From the NCBI GenBank assembly GCA_963706515.1, contig CAVPMW010000018.1:1-64000 (forward strand): a stretch of 64,000 nt of DNA. The letters are read 5' to 3'. The notes under the pieces were generated by a model that was not told the DNA's origin, made no database searches, and saw only the letters and a program-made list of their open reading frames with translations. This DNA comes from CAVPMW01 sp963706515. Its GTDB lineage: Bacteria; Chloroflexota; Anaerolineae; Anaerolineales; UBA4823. Both the position numbers and the translations under genes were made by a program. Shown here piece by piece: positions 24,367 to 33,838 of this stretch. Numbering within the stretch: the first letter of the stretch is position 1; each line of letters begins with the position of its first letter.

Positions 24367-25504
24367 TCTGATCCTGCTTGCTATTTCGTTATTTTTTTGG
24401 GGCCTGGGAGAGGGGATGTTCCTGTACCTCCAGCCATTGTATCTGCAGGAGCTGGGAGCAGATCCATTGAAAATTGGCGCAATTCTGGGCGCTTATGGGG
24501 CTGTCATGGCGCTCTCGTATATCCCAGCGGGTTATCTGGCAGATCGATTCGGCCGCCGGCCTCTGTTGTGGGCTGGCTGGGTTCAGGGCGCTCTCGCCGC
24601 CTGGATAATGGCACTTGCTCCCGATTTGAGGATTTTCGTGATCGGCCTGTTCATGTACGCAATGACGACCTTTGTAATCGCACCCCTTAATTCGTATGTA
24701 ACGGCTGCCCGCGGCAGGCTCCAGGTAGGACCGGCAATGTTAGGCGTCTCCACAGCCTACAGCATGGGGCAGATCTTCGGTCCATTTCTGGGTGGGCGCT
24801 TCGGACAGGAATATGGCCTTCGAGCCATATATTACGTTTCAGCCTCCCTGTTTTTAGTTTCATTATTAGTTATTCTATTCATCCACCGCCAACCGGTAGA
24901 GAAAACGGAGATCGGTCATTCCAAATTAACCTTCATCCGGGAAAAAGGTTTTATCCCTTATTCCGGACTGGTCTTCATCGTGATTGCCGCATGCTACCTG
25001 CCTCAGCCGTTCACCCAAAATTACCTACACAACCAGATTGGCGTGTCGATTGAGACTGTGGGGTTATTGGCTTCGTTGGTGGGTGTAGGAGTCGTTGTAC
25101 TCAACTTGCTGTTGAGCAGGCTGGATACACGCCTGGGCTTTCTCCTTTGCCAGCTCTGTGTAGCGAGCTATGCACTCTTATTATGGCAGGGAAGCACTCT
25201 CGCCTGGTATGGAATGGCCTATTTCCTGATAGGTGGATATCGCAGCATGCGCACGCTGATCGACGCCCTGGCCAGTTACCTTATCCCAATGACCAATATT
25301 GGCCTCGCCTTCGGGATATTAGAAACGATCGGCGCCCTGGCGATCATGATCGCCTCCCTCATCGCCGGGGTGATCTATGCACACAATCCTATTTTAGTTT
25401 ATCCATTGAGTATCATCGCGATCGTGGTCGCCCTATTATTAAGTGTGCGCTTCGCGCCGAAGTCGAAAGCACACCCAGTTTCTGAGCCGATTCCCAGGTC
25501 TTAA
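24356..25504 (+). CDS. MFS transporter
   Basis: A 382-residue major facilitator with about 12 predicted membrane helices. The loop between helices 2 and 3 carries the MFS signature GYLADRFGRRPLL, and an opposite half-loop appears in the second half. The substrate is unknown; drug or small-metabolite efflux is the common annotation. ATG 24356 overlaps the preceding hydrolase gene. Hydropathy and length fit a complete transporter. Confidence 0.88.
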   Translation: MSPDLILLAISLFFWGLGEGMFLYLQPLYLQELGADPLKIGAILGAYGAVMALSYIPAGYLADRFGRRPLLWAGWVQGALAAWIMALAPDLRIFVIGLFMYAMTTFVIAPLNSYVTAARGRLQVGPAMLGVSTAYSMGQIFGPFLGGRFGQEYGLRAIYYVSASLFLVSLLVILFIHRQPVEKTEIGHSKLTFIREKGFIPYSGLVFIVIAACYLPQPFTQNYLHNQIGVSIETVGLLASLVGVGVVVLNLLLSRLDTRLGFLLCQLCVASYALLLWQGSTLAWYGMAYFLIGGYRSMRTLIDALASYLIPMTNIGLAFGILETIGALAIMIASLIAGVIYAHNPILVYPLSIIAIVVALLLSVRFAPKSKAHPVSEPIPRS

Positions 25505-25581
25505 GGCGGGATATTATATTCGAGAGACTGCATCTGCTTGAGCTGATTTGGATCCAGTGGCTCCAGGGGATTGCTCCTGGA

Positions 25582-26520
25582 ATGCGCTCCCCCATGCAGA
25601 TCTTCTCCTTGCTGGGGAGCGAGGAATTCTACCTGTTTGTCGCCCCTTTGGTGTATTGGTGCATCGATCAGAGTCTCGGATTGCGTCTCGCAATCGGATT
25701 GATGGTAAGCAACTGGATTAATCTTTGCCTGAAGCTGGTGCTGCTCATGCCCAGACCCTACTGGATCAGCAGGCAGGTCAATGCCTGGGCATCCGAAAGT
25801 ACTTCTGCCTTACCCTCCGGTCACGCTCAGAACGCGGTGGTCGTTTGGGGTCTGCTCGCCGCCAGTGTGCGGCGCTGGTGGTGCTGGTTGCTCGCACTTT
25901 TCCTGATATTTATGATTGGGATCTCACGCATATTCCTGGCTGTACATTTTCCCTCGGATGTCATTGCTGGCTGGCTGGTGGGTTTTATCATTCTCGTTCT
26001 GTTCATATTATTTGAAAAACCTTTTATTGCCTGGTTCCGAGGGTTAAATTTATCGCTCCAGATGATCCTGATACTGGCTGCCTCTCTGACGATGCTCCTG
26101 ACCGGGTACGTGGCTAACGCTCTCCATCCTGACTGGACGATCTCTGCGGAGTGGGTCAATAACGCCCTGTCTGCCCCAGGAGGCAGCCAACCGGACCCGC
26201 TCTCGTTGTCCGGAATAATATCCACAGCCGGTGCATTCCTTGGGCTGGCGGCAGGAGCCGTGCTGAATTATCGAGCTGGAAGCATGAATGCTGGCGGCCC
26301 CTGGTGGAAGCAACTCTTGCGCTTCCTCGTGGGATTGATGGGGGTCGCCATCCTGTTTTTTGGACTGGCATTAATATTGCCTGGCGGAAACACTCTCACA
26401 GGAAACCTAAGTCGCTATTTGCGCTATGCGACTGTTGGCTTTTGGATAACTGCCGCTGCCCCCTGGCTTTTCCTGACCCTGCATTTGAGCGCTCGATTAC
26501 CGGAAGCTCAGGAAATGTAA
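25582..26520 (+). CDS. PAP2-family phosphatase (membrane)
   Basis: A 312-residue membrane acid phosphatase of the PAP2 superfamily. The three motifs are present: KLVLLMPRPYW (KxxxxxxRP form), LPSGHAQNA (PSGH) and SRIFLAVHFPSDVIAG (SRxxxxxHxxxD). There are about seven further membrane helices, so it may act on undecaprenyl pyrophosphate or phosphatidic acid. Coding-like sequence (ELIWIQWLQGIAPG) precedes the ATG at 25582, so the true start may lie upstream at a non-standard codon or behind a sequence error. It is convergent with the EF-G-like gene. Confidence 0.85.
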   Translation: MRSPMQIFSLLGSEEFYLFVAPLVYWCIDQSLGLRLAIGLMVSNWINLCLKLVLLMPRPYWISRQVNAWASESTSALPSGHAQNAVVVWGLLAASVRRWWCWLLALFLIFMIGISRIFLAVHFPSDVIAGWLVGFIILVLFILFEKPFIAWFRGLNLSLQMILILAASLTMLLTGYVANALHPDWTISAEWVNNALSAPGGSQPDPLSLSGIISTAGAFLGLAAGAVLNYRAGSMNAGGPWWKQLLRFLVGLMGVAILFFGLALILPGGNTLTGNLSRYLRYATVGFWITAAAPWLFLTLHLSARLPEAQEM

Positions 26521-26530
26521 CCGGGTGGAC

Positions 26531-28603
26531 TCATTCTGTCTTCTGAGCAGCCTGCTCTTTTTGGCGAGCATTGATCACTTCCTGGGCCAGGTTGGCCGGG
26601 AGTACCTCGTAGTGGTCGAATTCCATGGAAAATACGCCGCGGCCACCGGTAATGGAGCGTAGATCTGTCGTATATCGCTGCATTTCTGCCAGGGGGACCT
26701 GAGCTGTCACAACTGAGCGACCCTTCTCCGTATCCATGCCTTGAACCCGCGCCCGGCGCGTGTTAAGGTCACCCAGTATATCTCCCATATTTGCCTCCGG
26801 CACGACGATGCGGACATTCATGATCGGCTCTAACAAGACCGGTCCGGCATCCTTCACCGAGAGTTTAAAGGCTTCCCGCCCGGCAATCTCGAACGCTACA
26901 GGTTTCGAATCAACCGGGTGCTCTTTACCGTCGATAATCGATACTTTTATATTTTTTAGAGGGTATCCGGCGATGACGCCTTCTTTCATCACGCTCTTAA
27001 TGCCTTTTTCGATGGCAGGCATATAGCTTGACGAGATTGCCCCGCCGAAGACCTTGTTCTGGAAGGCATAATCTTCTTCTGGATCGGGTTCAATACGCAT
27101 AGCTACTTCACCGAACTGTCCGGCTCCGCCGGTTTGCTTCTTGTGCCGGTAAGTTGCCTGTCCTTGCTTGGTGATGGTCTCCTGGAAGGGGACTTTGGGG
27201 ATTACAGTAATCAAATTGGTTTGAAATTTCGTTTCAGCTTTGCGGATAGCAACATCGATGTGCTGGTCGCCCATACCCTGGAGAATCGTCTGGTTGGTGG
27301 TCGGCTCATTATGCCAGGTCAGGGTCATATCTTCTTCAGACAGGCGCGTCAGTGTAGGACTGATCTTAGCAGAATCGGCTTGCGTCTTCGGATTTATCGC
27401 GACTTGGTAGAGTGCATGCGGATACTCGGGAGTAGACAGGATCAAGGGATGGTTGCGGTCGCCGAGGGTATCACCAGTCGAGGTTACCGATAGCTTCGAT
27501 ACAGTGCCCAGATCCCCTGCATGCAATGATTTAACATTAATCTGCTCTTTCCCACGTAAGACATGGATCGTACCCAGGCGCTCTTCCGCGGATTTTGTGT
27601 GGTTCCATACGCGCGTATCCGCATTCAACAGGCCTGAATAAACACGAAAATAGGTAATTTTTCCGACGAACGGATCAGCGGTGGTTTTCCAAACATAGAT
27701 CGCCAGGGGACCAGAATCGGAAGCGACGAGCTCTTCCTCGCCGTCCTTCCCCTGCGCAATCACGGGGGGCATTCCGGCAGGTGAAGGCATCAGATCGATG
27801 ATCGCATTGAGCAGCGGGGCGATCCCAATTTCAGCCGACCCGGAAGCGACAAAGACCGGGATGAATAAGCCTGCCCTCAAAACGTCTTTCAACCCCCGGA
27901 TAATCTCCTCAGTGTTTAGCTCCTCGCCTTCCAGGTACTTTTCCAGCAGAGCATCCTCGCCTTCCGCCGCAGCCTCGATCAGCTCCATTCGAGCTGATTC
28001 GACCTCGTCCACAAAGTTAGCCGGGATATCCTCTGCCGCTGCTCCTGCACCTTTGTAAGCCTTCATGCTTAATAGATCTATCACCCCCTGAAATCCTGAA
28101 CTCTCACCCCACGGGAGCTGCAAGGGCAGCAATCGTATTCCACTCATTTCCTGGACAGAAGCAAGCGCCTTGCGAAAATTCGCATTCTCGCGATTCATTT
28201 TATTTATTAATATGAAACGGTTTAATTTATAGCGCTCACAATAGCCCATAGCAATCTCGGTGCCGACTTCCGCGCCAGCCACCGCATCGATCAGGACTAT
28301 CGCATTATCAACCACCCTTAGGGCAGAGATTTCCTCGCCCACAAAATCAGTGTATCCCGGTGTATCGAGCACATTGATCTTGTTATCCCTAAATTCTATC
28401 GGAATCATCCCTGTAGAAAGAGAAATTCCCCGGCGAATCTCTTCGTCCTCAAAATCCGAAATCGTAGTACCTTCTTCAATCTTGCCTAAACGCGTTGTGG
28501 CTCCGGTGAAATGCAAAAAAGCATCCGCTAACATCGTTTTCCCGGCACTGCTGTGGGATACCAGGGCAACATTGCGGATTAATTCGGTACGATACTCTTT
28601 CAT
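26531..28603 (-). CDS. Elongation factor G-like GTPase (EF-G2 type)
   Basis: A 690-residue translational GTPase with the EF-G order of domains. The G1 motif is unusual: VSHSSAGKT (residues 15-23) where canonical EF-G has AHIDAGKT. G3 is DTPGYTDF, and G4 is NKMN instead of NKMD. Domain IV is present ('YRHKKQTGGAGQFGEVAMRI'), as is domain V ('GRGVFSMEFDHYEVLP'). Such EF-G-like paralogues occur in many bacteria besides the canonical fusA, which is not in this window, and their role is unclear. ATG 28603. A perfect sigma70 promoter lies 40 bases upstream. Confidence 0.9.
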   Translation of the reverse strand: MKEYRTELIRNVALVSHSSAGKTMLADAFLHFTGATTRLGKIEEGTTISDFEDEEIRRGISLSTGMIPIEFRDNKINVLDTPGYTDFVGEEISALRVVDNAIVLIDAVAGAEVGTEIAMGYCERYKLNRFILINKMNRENANFRKALASVQEMSGIRLLPLQLPWGESSGFQGVIDLLSMKAYKGAGAAAEDIPANFVDEVESARMELIEAAAEGEDALLEKYLEGEELNTEEIIRGLKDVLRAGLFIPVFVASGSAEIGIAPLLNAIIDLMPSPAGMPPVIAQGKDGEEELVASDSGPLAIYVWKTTADPFVGKITYFRVYSGLLNADTRVWNHTKSAEERLGTIHVLRGKEQINVKSLHAGDLGTVSKLSVTSTGDTLGDRNHPLILSTPEYPHALYQVAINPKTQADSAKISPTLTRLSEEDMTLTWHNEPTTNQTILQGMGDQHIDVAIRKAETKFQTNLITVIPKVPFQETITKQGQATYRHKKQTGGAGQFGEVAMRIEPDPEEDYAFQNKVFGGAISSSYMPAIEKGIKSVMKEGVIAGYPLKNIKVSIIDGKEHPVDSKPVAFEIAGREAFKLSVKDAGPVLLEPIMNVRIVVPEANMGDILGDLNTRRARVQGMDTEKGRSVVTAQVPLAEMQRYTTDLRSITGGRGVFSMEFDHYEVLPANLAQEVINARQKEQAAQKTE

Positions 28604-28967
28604 ACAGACCCTTCCTCAGGTAGAAAAATTAGACAGTCATGAATTGTAAGGTATTAATTCGGAGTTGTCAAAGATTGGTTTATTGAAGACTAAGAACGAT
28701 TCCCAATTCATCTCATCTTCTAGTAAAATCGGTCAAGTTGGATATAAATATTCTATATTTAATGTTTAGTCGATGCGATTGGTCGAAAATATCTTTACAA
28801 TCCGAAATATTTATATTCGGCCAATCACTGAAGTTAGGCGACTACCTTCAGCAATTCGCCGTACGCTGACAAGGCGATAATAATATTTCTTTCGTCGAAT
28901 TGCTGAGTACATCACTTCTTTAGATCATGGATTCGAGACACACGCCGAACAGGTATACGGATATAAG
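28604..28967. other. AT-rich divergent intergenic region
   Basis: No gene is supported. It contains the promoter for the EF-G-like gene, a short palindrome CCGAA-atatttata-TTCGG (28802-28820) and a longer inverted repeat CAGCAATTCG (28849-28858) / CGAATTGCTG (28896-28905) with a 37-base spacer, a possible control site for the divergent methyltransferase gene. I cannot identify a regulator. Confidence 0.55.
28643..28671 (-). promoter_or_regulatory. Sigma70-type promoter for the EF-G-like gene
   Basis: Minus strand: TTGACA (28671-28666), 17-base spacer, TACAAT (28648-28643). Confidence 0.88.
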
Positions 28968-29532
28968 ATGAGCTGGTTCCGTAAACAATCTTACAACTGG
29001 ATGTACCGTGGAAAGCCTCCCTGGGATACCGGACAATCCCCTCCGGAGCTGCTCGCATTTATCCAACACCATCCGCCTGGCAGGGCGCTGGATATAGGCT
29101 GCGGCACAGGCACCAACGTGATCACCCTGGCTCAATCCGGTTGGCAGGTGTGGGGGATTGACTTCGCCCCCAGGGCAATTGCCAAAGCCAGGCAGAAAGT
29201 CACCCGGATTGGGGCAGATCGTCCATCTGGCTGTTGACAATGCCATTCATCCCACCAGCCTGTCGGGGCAATTCGATTTGATCCTGGATATCGGCTGTTT
29301 TCATTCGATCCCGCATCAAGAGATGATCGCTTATCTAACAAACATCAAACGGTTCCTGGCTCCCGGAGGGACGTTCCTGGTATATGCTTTCCTCCGCCAA
29401 ACGCAAGAAAAAGGGCGGGGATTTTCGTCTGACGACCTGCAGGTCATCGAAAAATACCTCAGCCTGTCCAGACGCCAGGATGGGATGGAGCGTGACCTGG
29501 GCCCTTCCACCTGGCTTGAATATTCGGGATAA
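28968..29532 (+). CDS. Class I SAM methyltransferase, frameshifted
   Basis: Two frames give one about 188-residue methyltransferase. The first (ATG 28968) carries the start 'WMYRGKPPWDTGQSPPELL' and motif I ALDIGCGTGTNVITLA, then GIDFAPRAIAKARQK. After a break near 29,211 the second frame has VDNAIH, the motif-IV-like LILDIGCFHSIP and FLAPGGTFLVYAF. This is the tellurite-resistance/thiopurine-methyltransferase-like group of small SAM enzymes; substrate unknown. The break is likely a one-base error. It stops four bases before the next gene. Confidence 0.85.
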
Positions 29533-29535
29533 GCG

Positions 29536-30468
29536 ATGCGTGTACTATTCCTGTTCTTGGATGGTGTTGGGCTTGGAGAGGATGATCCGCTGATCAATCC
29601 TCTGGCTGGAGCCCCGATGCCGAATTTGAGAGAGCTTCTTGGGAATAAACCGCTCACCCGCAGCAGCCTCCCTGATGGGGGGAGGTTGGACACTTCCCGG
29701 GCGACACTGCTGGCTCTCGATACGTGCTTGGGCGTAGAGGGTATGCCTCAATCGGCAACCGGGCAGTCCGTACTCTTAACCGGGATCAACATTCCAGCCA
29801 AGATCGGCGAGCATTATGGTCCAAAACCAAATCCTGAGATCGCCCTATATCTGCGGAATGGGAATTTATTTTCTCGTCTCACCGCTTCTGGTTTTCGCGC
29901 CGGGCTGCTAAATGCCTACCCCCCAACCTATTTTGCTGCAATCCAATCCGGGAAGCGAATTTACTCAGCAATTCCATTGACGGTTACCCATGCCGGTCTG
30001 CCATTGTTAACCAAGGAGGACCTGGCTGCCGGGAATGCGCTGGCAGTTGATTTCACCGCTGAAGGCTGGCACACCCATCTTGCACTCACGGATGTTCCCG
30101 TTCTTACCCCGCTTGAAGCAGGTCGCCGGCTGGGCATGTTGGCAAAAAGCTATGACCTGGCATTCTTCGAATATTGGCTGAGCGACTATGCAGGGCACCG
30201 GCAAGATATGCCAGGTGCGCTGGCATTGCTTGAAATATTAGATGAGATGCTCGGGGGGCTGCTGGAAAGCTGGATAGACAGCGAAGGTTTGATCCTGATT
30301 ACTTCCGACCATGGGAATATGGAGGATCTAACCACGCGCAGACACACGCTCAACCCGGTGCCTGGCTTAATTATTGGAGACAGGGAGTTACGCGACAATT
30401 TCGCTCAGGGATTGTTTGACCTGACCGGCATCGCCCCCGCAATCTGGAGGTTGATTACCCAGGAATGA
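29536..30468 (+). CDS. Alkaline-phosphatase-superfamily metalloenzyme
   Basis: A 310-residue metal-dependent enzyme with the superfamily metal site: LFLDGVGLGEDDP near the start, QSATGQSVLLTG near residue 80 (the phosphorylated residue position), DYAGHRQD near 215 and TSDHGNMEDL near 255. It resembles phosphoglycerate mutase or phosphopentomutase-type proteins but lacks the large inserted domain of iPGM, so it may be a phosphatase or a mutase of unknown substrate. The ATG at 29536 immediately follows the methyltransferase, so they are probably co-transcribed. Confidence 0.8.
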   Translation: MRVLFLFLDGVGLGEDDPLINPLAGAPMPNLRELLGNKPLTRSSLPDGGRLDTSRATLLALDTCLGVEGMPQSATGQSVLLTGINIPAKIGEHYGPKPNPEIALYLRNGNLFSRLTASGFRAGLLNAYPPTYFAAIQSGKRIYSAIPLTVTHAGLPLLTKEDLAAGNALAVDFTAEGWHTHLALTDVPVLTPLEAGRRLGMLAKSYDLAFFEYWLSDYAGHRQDMPGALALLEILDEMLGGLLESWIDSEGLILITSDHGNMEDLTTRRHTLNPVPGLIIGDRELRDNFAQGLFDLTGIAPAIWRLITQE

Positions 30469-30480
30469 ACCGCAGTATGA

Positions 30481-32166
30481 TCAGGCGGGCTGTTTTTCTT
30501 TCTCCTCGCGAATTAGCTCCCTGCGCAAGATCTTCCCAATCGTCGTCTTCGGCAGCTCCGAGCGAAACTCGACGTAGGTCGGCACTTTATACTTTGCCAG
30601 GCGTTCTTCACACCATTTTTTAACGTCTTCTTCGCTCATGATCTCGCCTGGTTTCAACACTACCCAGGCTTTGACCGCCTCACCCCGGAATGGATCAGGT
30701 ATGCCGGCAACCCCGACTTCCATGACTTTTGGATTGTCCATGATCACTTCTTCAACTTCGCGCGGCCAGACCTGAAAACCTCCCGGTTTGATCAGCTCTT
30801 TTTTGCGATCCACAATATAGAAGTATCCATCTTCGTCCATGCGGGCGATATCTCCGGTATATAGCCAGCCGTCCCTGAGGGCATTGGCGGTCTCTGTAGG
30901 CATATTATGATAACCCTTGAACACCTGTGGACCCCTGACAACCAGCTCTCCAATCTCACCGATCGACATCACCGTTACTTCATCATCCAGACTGATGATG
31001 CGTGCATCCACATCAGGGAAAGGCAGCCCAATCGAGCCGGTACGGTTCTCACCTAACTGTGGGTTGCAATGCGTGGCTGTCGGCGCTTCAGACAGGCCAT
31101 AACCTTCAAATACTTTGCCGCCGGTTAATTCTTCGAACTTTTCCTTCGTCTCGCGCATTAATGGGGCTGAGCCCGAGATGCAGGCCTTGATTGTGCCCAG
31201 TTGATACTTTCCCGCTAGAACATCCGGGTTGTTATTGATCATGTTGTATAAAATAGGTACTCCCGGGAAGATCGTCACTTTGTACTTCTGGATGCTTTCC
31301 AGGACATCGTGCAGATCGCGGACATTTGGCACCATGATCATCGCTGCACCAGAGCGAATGGCAAACAGCATTCCCGCAACCATACCGTAAACATGGAAGA
31401 GAGGGATCCCCATCAGGAGCACCTCCTTCCCATCCTCAGCAGTAACCATCCATGCCCGGATCTGCAGGGCATTGGCAATCAGGTTCCGGTGCAAAGATAC
31501 CGCCGCTTTAGAAATTCCAGTCGTACCACCGCTGTATTGGAATAATGCAGGATCCTCGGATGTAACCTGAACTTTAGGCCGGTCCTGCGGCTGGTGACGA
31601 TCTATCAGATCCTGCATCCAGAAATCTTCCGTGTCAATCTGGACACGGAATCCACCTTTTTTCTCCTTCGTAAGGGTAAACAGTAAGGATAGGATAGGGG
31701 GTAAAGTTTCTTTAATATTCGTTACAACAAGCGTTTTGAGCTTGGTTTCAGGCTGGACTTTTTTGATAATATTATAAAAGTTGCTCATCACCAACATAAT
31801 CTGAACGCCTGCGTCGTTCACCTGGTGTTCGATCTCCCGCGAGCTGTACAAGGGGTTGGTGGCAACAACTATCCCGCCCAATTTGAGGATAGCAAAATAA
31901 GCCATAACAAACTGCGGAGTGTTGGGCATAAATATTCCCACCCGATCACCTTTCTTTACTCCGATCTCGGCAAGACCAGCGGCAAGTCTATCGCTTAATT
32001 CGTTCATCTCCTTATACGATATCTTTGCGCCTTTAAAAATAGTGCACGGCTTATCAGGATATTTTGCTGCAGATTCCTCAAACAATTCTGCCAGCGAGAT
32101 TGAAGGGTATTCGATTGTGCTGGAAACACCTTGATCGTATTTGCTAACCCATGGTCGACTATCCAT
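30481..32166 (-). CDS. Long-chain acyl-CoA synthetase (FadD type)
   Basis: A 561-residue ANL-superfamily ligase that activates fatty acids to acyl-AMP and then acyl-CoA. The P-loop-like motif is QYSGGTTGISKAAV, the A5 region is EGYGLSEAPTATHCN, the A7 region is LYTGDIARMDEDGYFYIVDR and the last catalytic lysine region is PKTTIGKILRREL. Residue pattern and length fit FadD-like enzymes. ATG 32166 follows a GGAGGCGG site. A consensus promoter lies at 32306-32278. It is convergent with the preceding metalloenzyme. Confidence 0.92.
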   Translation of the reverse strand: MDSRPWVSKYDQGVSSTIEYPSISLAELFEESAAKYPDKPCTIFKGAKISYKEMNELSDRLAAGLAEIGVKKGDRVGIFMPNTPQFVMAYFAILKLGGIVVATNPLYSSREIEHQVNDAGVQIMLVMSNFYNIIKKVQPETKLKTLVVTNIKETLPPILSLLFTLTKEKKGGFRVQIDTEDFWMQDLIDRHQPQDRPKVQVTSEDPALFQYSGGTTGISKAAVSLHRNLIANALQIRAWMVTAEDGKEVLLMGIPLFHVYGMVAGMLFAIRSGAAMIMVPNVRDLHDVLESIQKYKVTIFPGVPILYNMINNNPDVLAGKYQLGTIKACISGSAPLMRETKEKFEELTGGKVFEGYGLSEAPTATHCNPQLGENRTGSIGLPFPDVDARIISLDDEVTVMSIGEIGELVVRGPQVFKGYHNMPTETANALRDGWLYTGDIARMDEDGYFYIVDRKKELIKPGGFQVWPREVEEVIMDNPKVMEVGVAGIPDPFRGEAVKAWVVLKPGEIMSEEDVKKWCEERLAKYKVPTYVEFRSELPKTTIGKILRRELIREEKEKQPA

Positions 32167-32277
32167 TTCCGCCTCCAGTTTGGATAGATGATGAATTGGA
32201 CGAATTCTCGGTACGCATGTATATACCAACTTCAATCTCTTGATCCTGGCGACCGTAAGAGGTTGAGTGGCATTTAT

Positions 32278-32306
32278 AGTATAGGTTTGAATTGTTGCAA
32301 AGTCAA
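32278..32306 (-). promoter_or_regulatory. Sigma70-type promoter for fadD
   Basis: Minus strand: TTGACT (32306-32301), 17-base spacer, TATACT (32283-32278); about 110 bases of untranslated leader follow. Confidence 0.82.
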
Positions 32307-32442
32307 CAATGGATTCTTTTTTGCACTGGGTCAGAACAATTCGGCAAGTCGAAGCTGGGTTACGCTAAGTACAGTCACATAACTTATGAACGATGGCGCT
32401 TCGATTATTGGCCTTGGAAAATACCTAAACATCCAACAGAAT

Positions 32443-33432
32443 TTATGGGACTGTACTTACGCTTTTGGTCAGCCAGCTCGATATGTCTCTTTCGACAATA
32501 TCTACCGTCTCAGCAGTCACCGAATACCAATGAATCTCCGGATCAGTGGGCTTGAACCAGTTCGTCTGCCGGCGGATATATATCCTGGTCGCCTTGCGAA
32601 TCCGCAGCTCGGCTTCCAAGAGGCTGATCTCGCCCTTAAGATACGCTATCACCTCCCGGTAGCCAATAGCTGAGAATGAAGGCAATTCGGGGGGATAACC
32701 TTTCCCTAAGAGCTCCTGGACTTCAGCCAACCAGCCAGAGGCGAGCATCCTCCGGATACGTTCATCCACTATGGCATAGAGCTCCTGGCGCGGGCGGATC
32801 AGACCTACCTGTAAAACGTGGTAAATACTGTTACCTTTGCGCTTCTGAGCTGAGAAAGGCATTCCGCTGCTCAAGATCACTTCCAGAGCGCGTATTGTTC
32901 TGCGGAGATTGCGTGGATCGATAGCTGCAGCCGCGGCTGGATCCAGCACTGCCAGACGGTTATGCAGACCATAGATACCAATTTCTTTTGCCCAATCTTC
33001 CAGGGCAAGGCGCAATTTGGGATCGGGAGCTATTTTGGGAGGCTGCCAACCCTCGATTACTGCCCGCACATATTGTCCGGTACCCCCCACCAGAAAAGGC
33101 AGGCGACCCCGTTCGTAGATCGCCTGAATGGCTAACCGGGCTTGTTCTTGAAACAGGCTCAGGCTCCAGGGGTGGTCGGGATCGGTCACATCGATCAAGT
33201 GATGCGGGACAAGCCTCCGCTCTTCCAGGCTGGGTTTTGCGGTGCCGATATCCATCCCCCGGTAAAACAGTCTCGAGTCGGCGGAGACGATTTCACCACC
33301 CAGGCGTTTCGCCAGCTGGATTGCCAGGTCAGTCTTCCCTACACCGGTGGGACCGACCACCACCACAATTGAAATGGGGCGGGATGGAGCTGCAAATAGC
33401 GGCTCGGAACCTTCAATTTCCGCCAATTGCAT
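32443..33432 (-). CDS. miaA: tRNA dimethylallyltransferase
   Basis: A 329-residue MiaA that transfers the dimethylallyl group to A37 of tRNAs reading UNN codons. The P-loop is VGPTGVGKTDLAIQLA, then VSADSRLFYRGMDIGTAKP (substrate-binding region with the DSRQ-like motif), LVGGTGQYVRAVIEGW and the C-terminal KATRIYIRRQTNWFK. ATG 33432 is inside the end of yraN (20-base overlap). It is the third gene of a minus-strand operon with a glycosyltransferase and yraN. Confidence 0.95.
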   Translation of the reverse strand: MQLAEIEGSEPLFAAPSRPISIVVVVGPTGVGKTDLAIQLAKRLGGEIVSADSRLFYRGMDIGTAKPSLEERRLVPHHLIDVTDPDHPWSLSLFQEQARLAIQAIYERGRLPFLVGGTGQYVRAVIEGWQPPKIAPDPKLRLALEDWAKEIGIYGLHNRLAVLDPAAAAAIDPRNLRRTIRALEVILSSGMPFSAQKRKGNSIYHVLQVGLIRPRQELYAIVDERIRRMLASGWLAEVQELLGKGYPPELPSFSAIGYREVIAYLKGEISLLEAELRIRKATRIYIRRQTNWFKPTDPEIHWYSVTAETVDIVERDISSWLTKSVSTVP

Positions 33433-33838
33433 TCTCGAAGTGGGTAATTATAGGAGATTCCTTTGGGCTATTTCGCTCGATGGCAATAACATCCACCCGC
33501 CAGGGAATCTCAAGCTCCGGATGGGTTTGCAGGTACGCTTCGGCAGCGGCTTGCATATGATCTGCTTTTTTATTGCCGATGGAATCTTCGGGATAGCCGT
33601 AAGCATACGAGCTGCGGGTTTTTACTTCCACGAAAACCAATACCGGTCCTTCTGAAAATTCGCCGGGTTCTGGCGGCGCAAGTGTTCCAGGGTCAGCAAG
33701 GGCAATCAGGTCAATTTCACCGTAAGAAGTGTATACATTTCGGTCGACGATCTTGTAACCTTTTTCCTCCAAATAACTGGCTGCCTGCAACTCCCCCCAG
33801 CGTCCGAATGACCTCCGCCACGATTTAGCCATTCTCAT
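33413..33838 (-). CDS. yraN: YraN/UPF0102 endonuclease-like protein
   Basis: A 141-residue member of the UPF0102 family, with a restriction-endonuclease-like fold: GRWGELQAASYLEEKGY, YGEIDLIALAD (acidic residue) and VFVEVKTRSSYAYG (the E-x-K active-site motif), ending KIP-like 'IPWRVDVIAIE'. It usually sits next to ribosomal, rRNA or tRNA processing genes, and here it is fused by overlap to miaA and the GT4 gene. Its cellular role is unclear. A second Met two codons later is an equally good start. Confidence 0.9.
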   Translation of the reverse strand: MRMAKSWRRSFGRWGELQAASYLEEKGYKIVDRNVYTSYGEIDLIALADPGTLAPPEPGEFSEGPVLVFVEVKTRSSYAYGYPEDSIGNKKADHMQAAAEAYLQTHPELEIPWRVDVIAIERNSPKESPIITHFENAIGGN

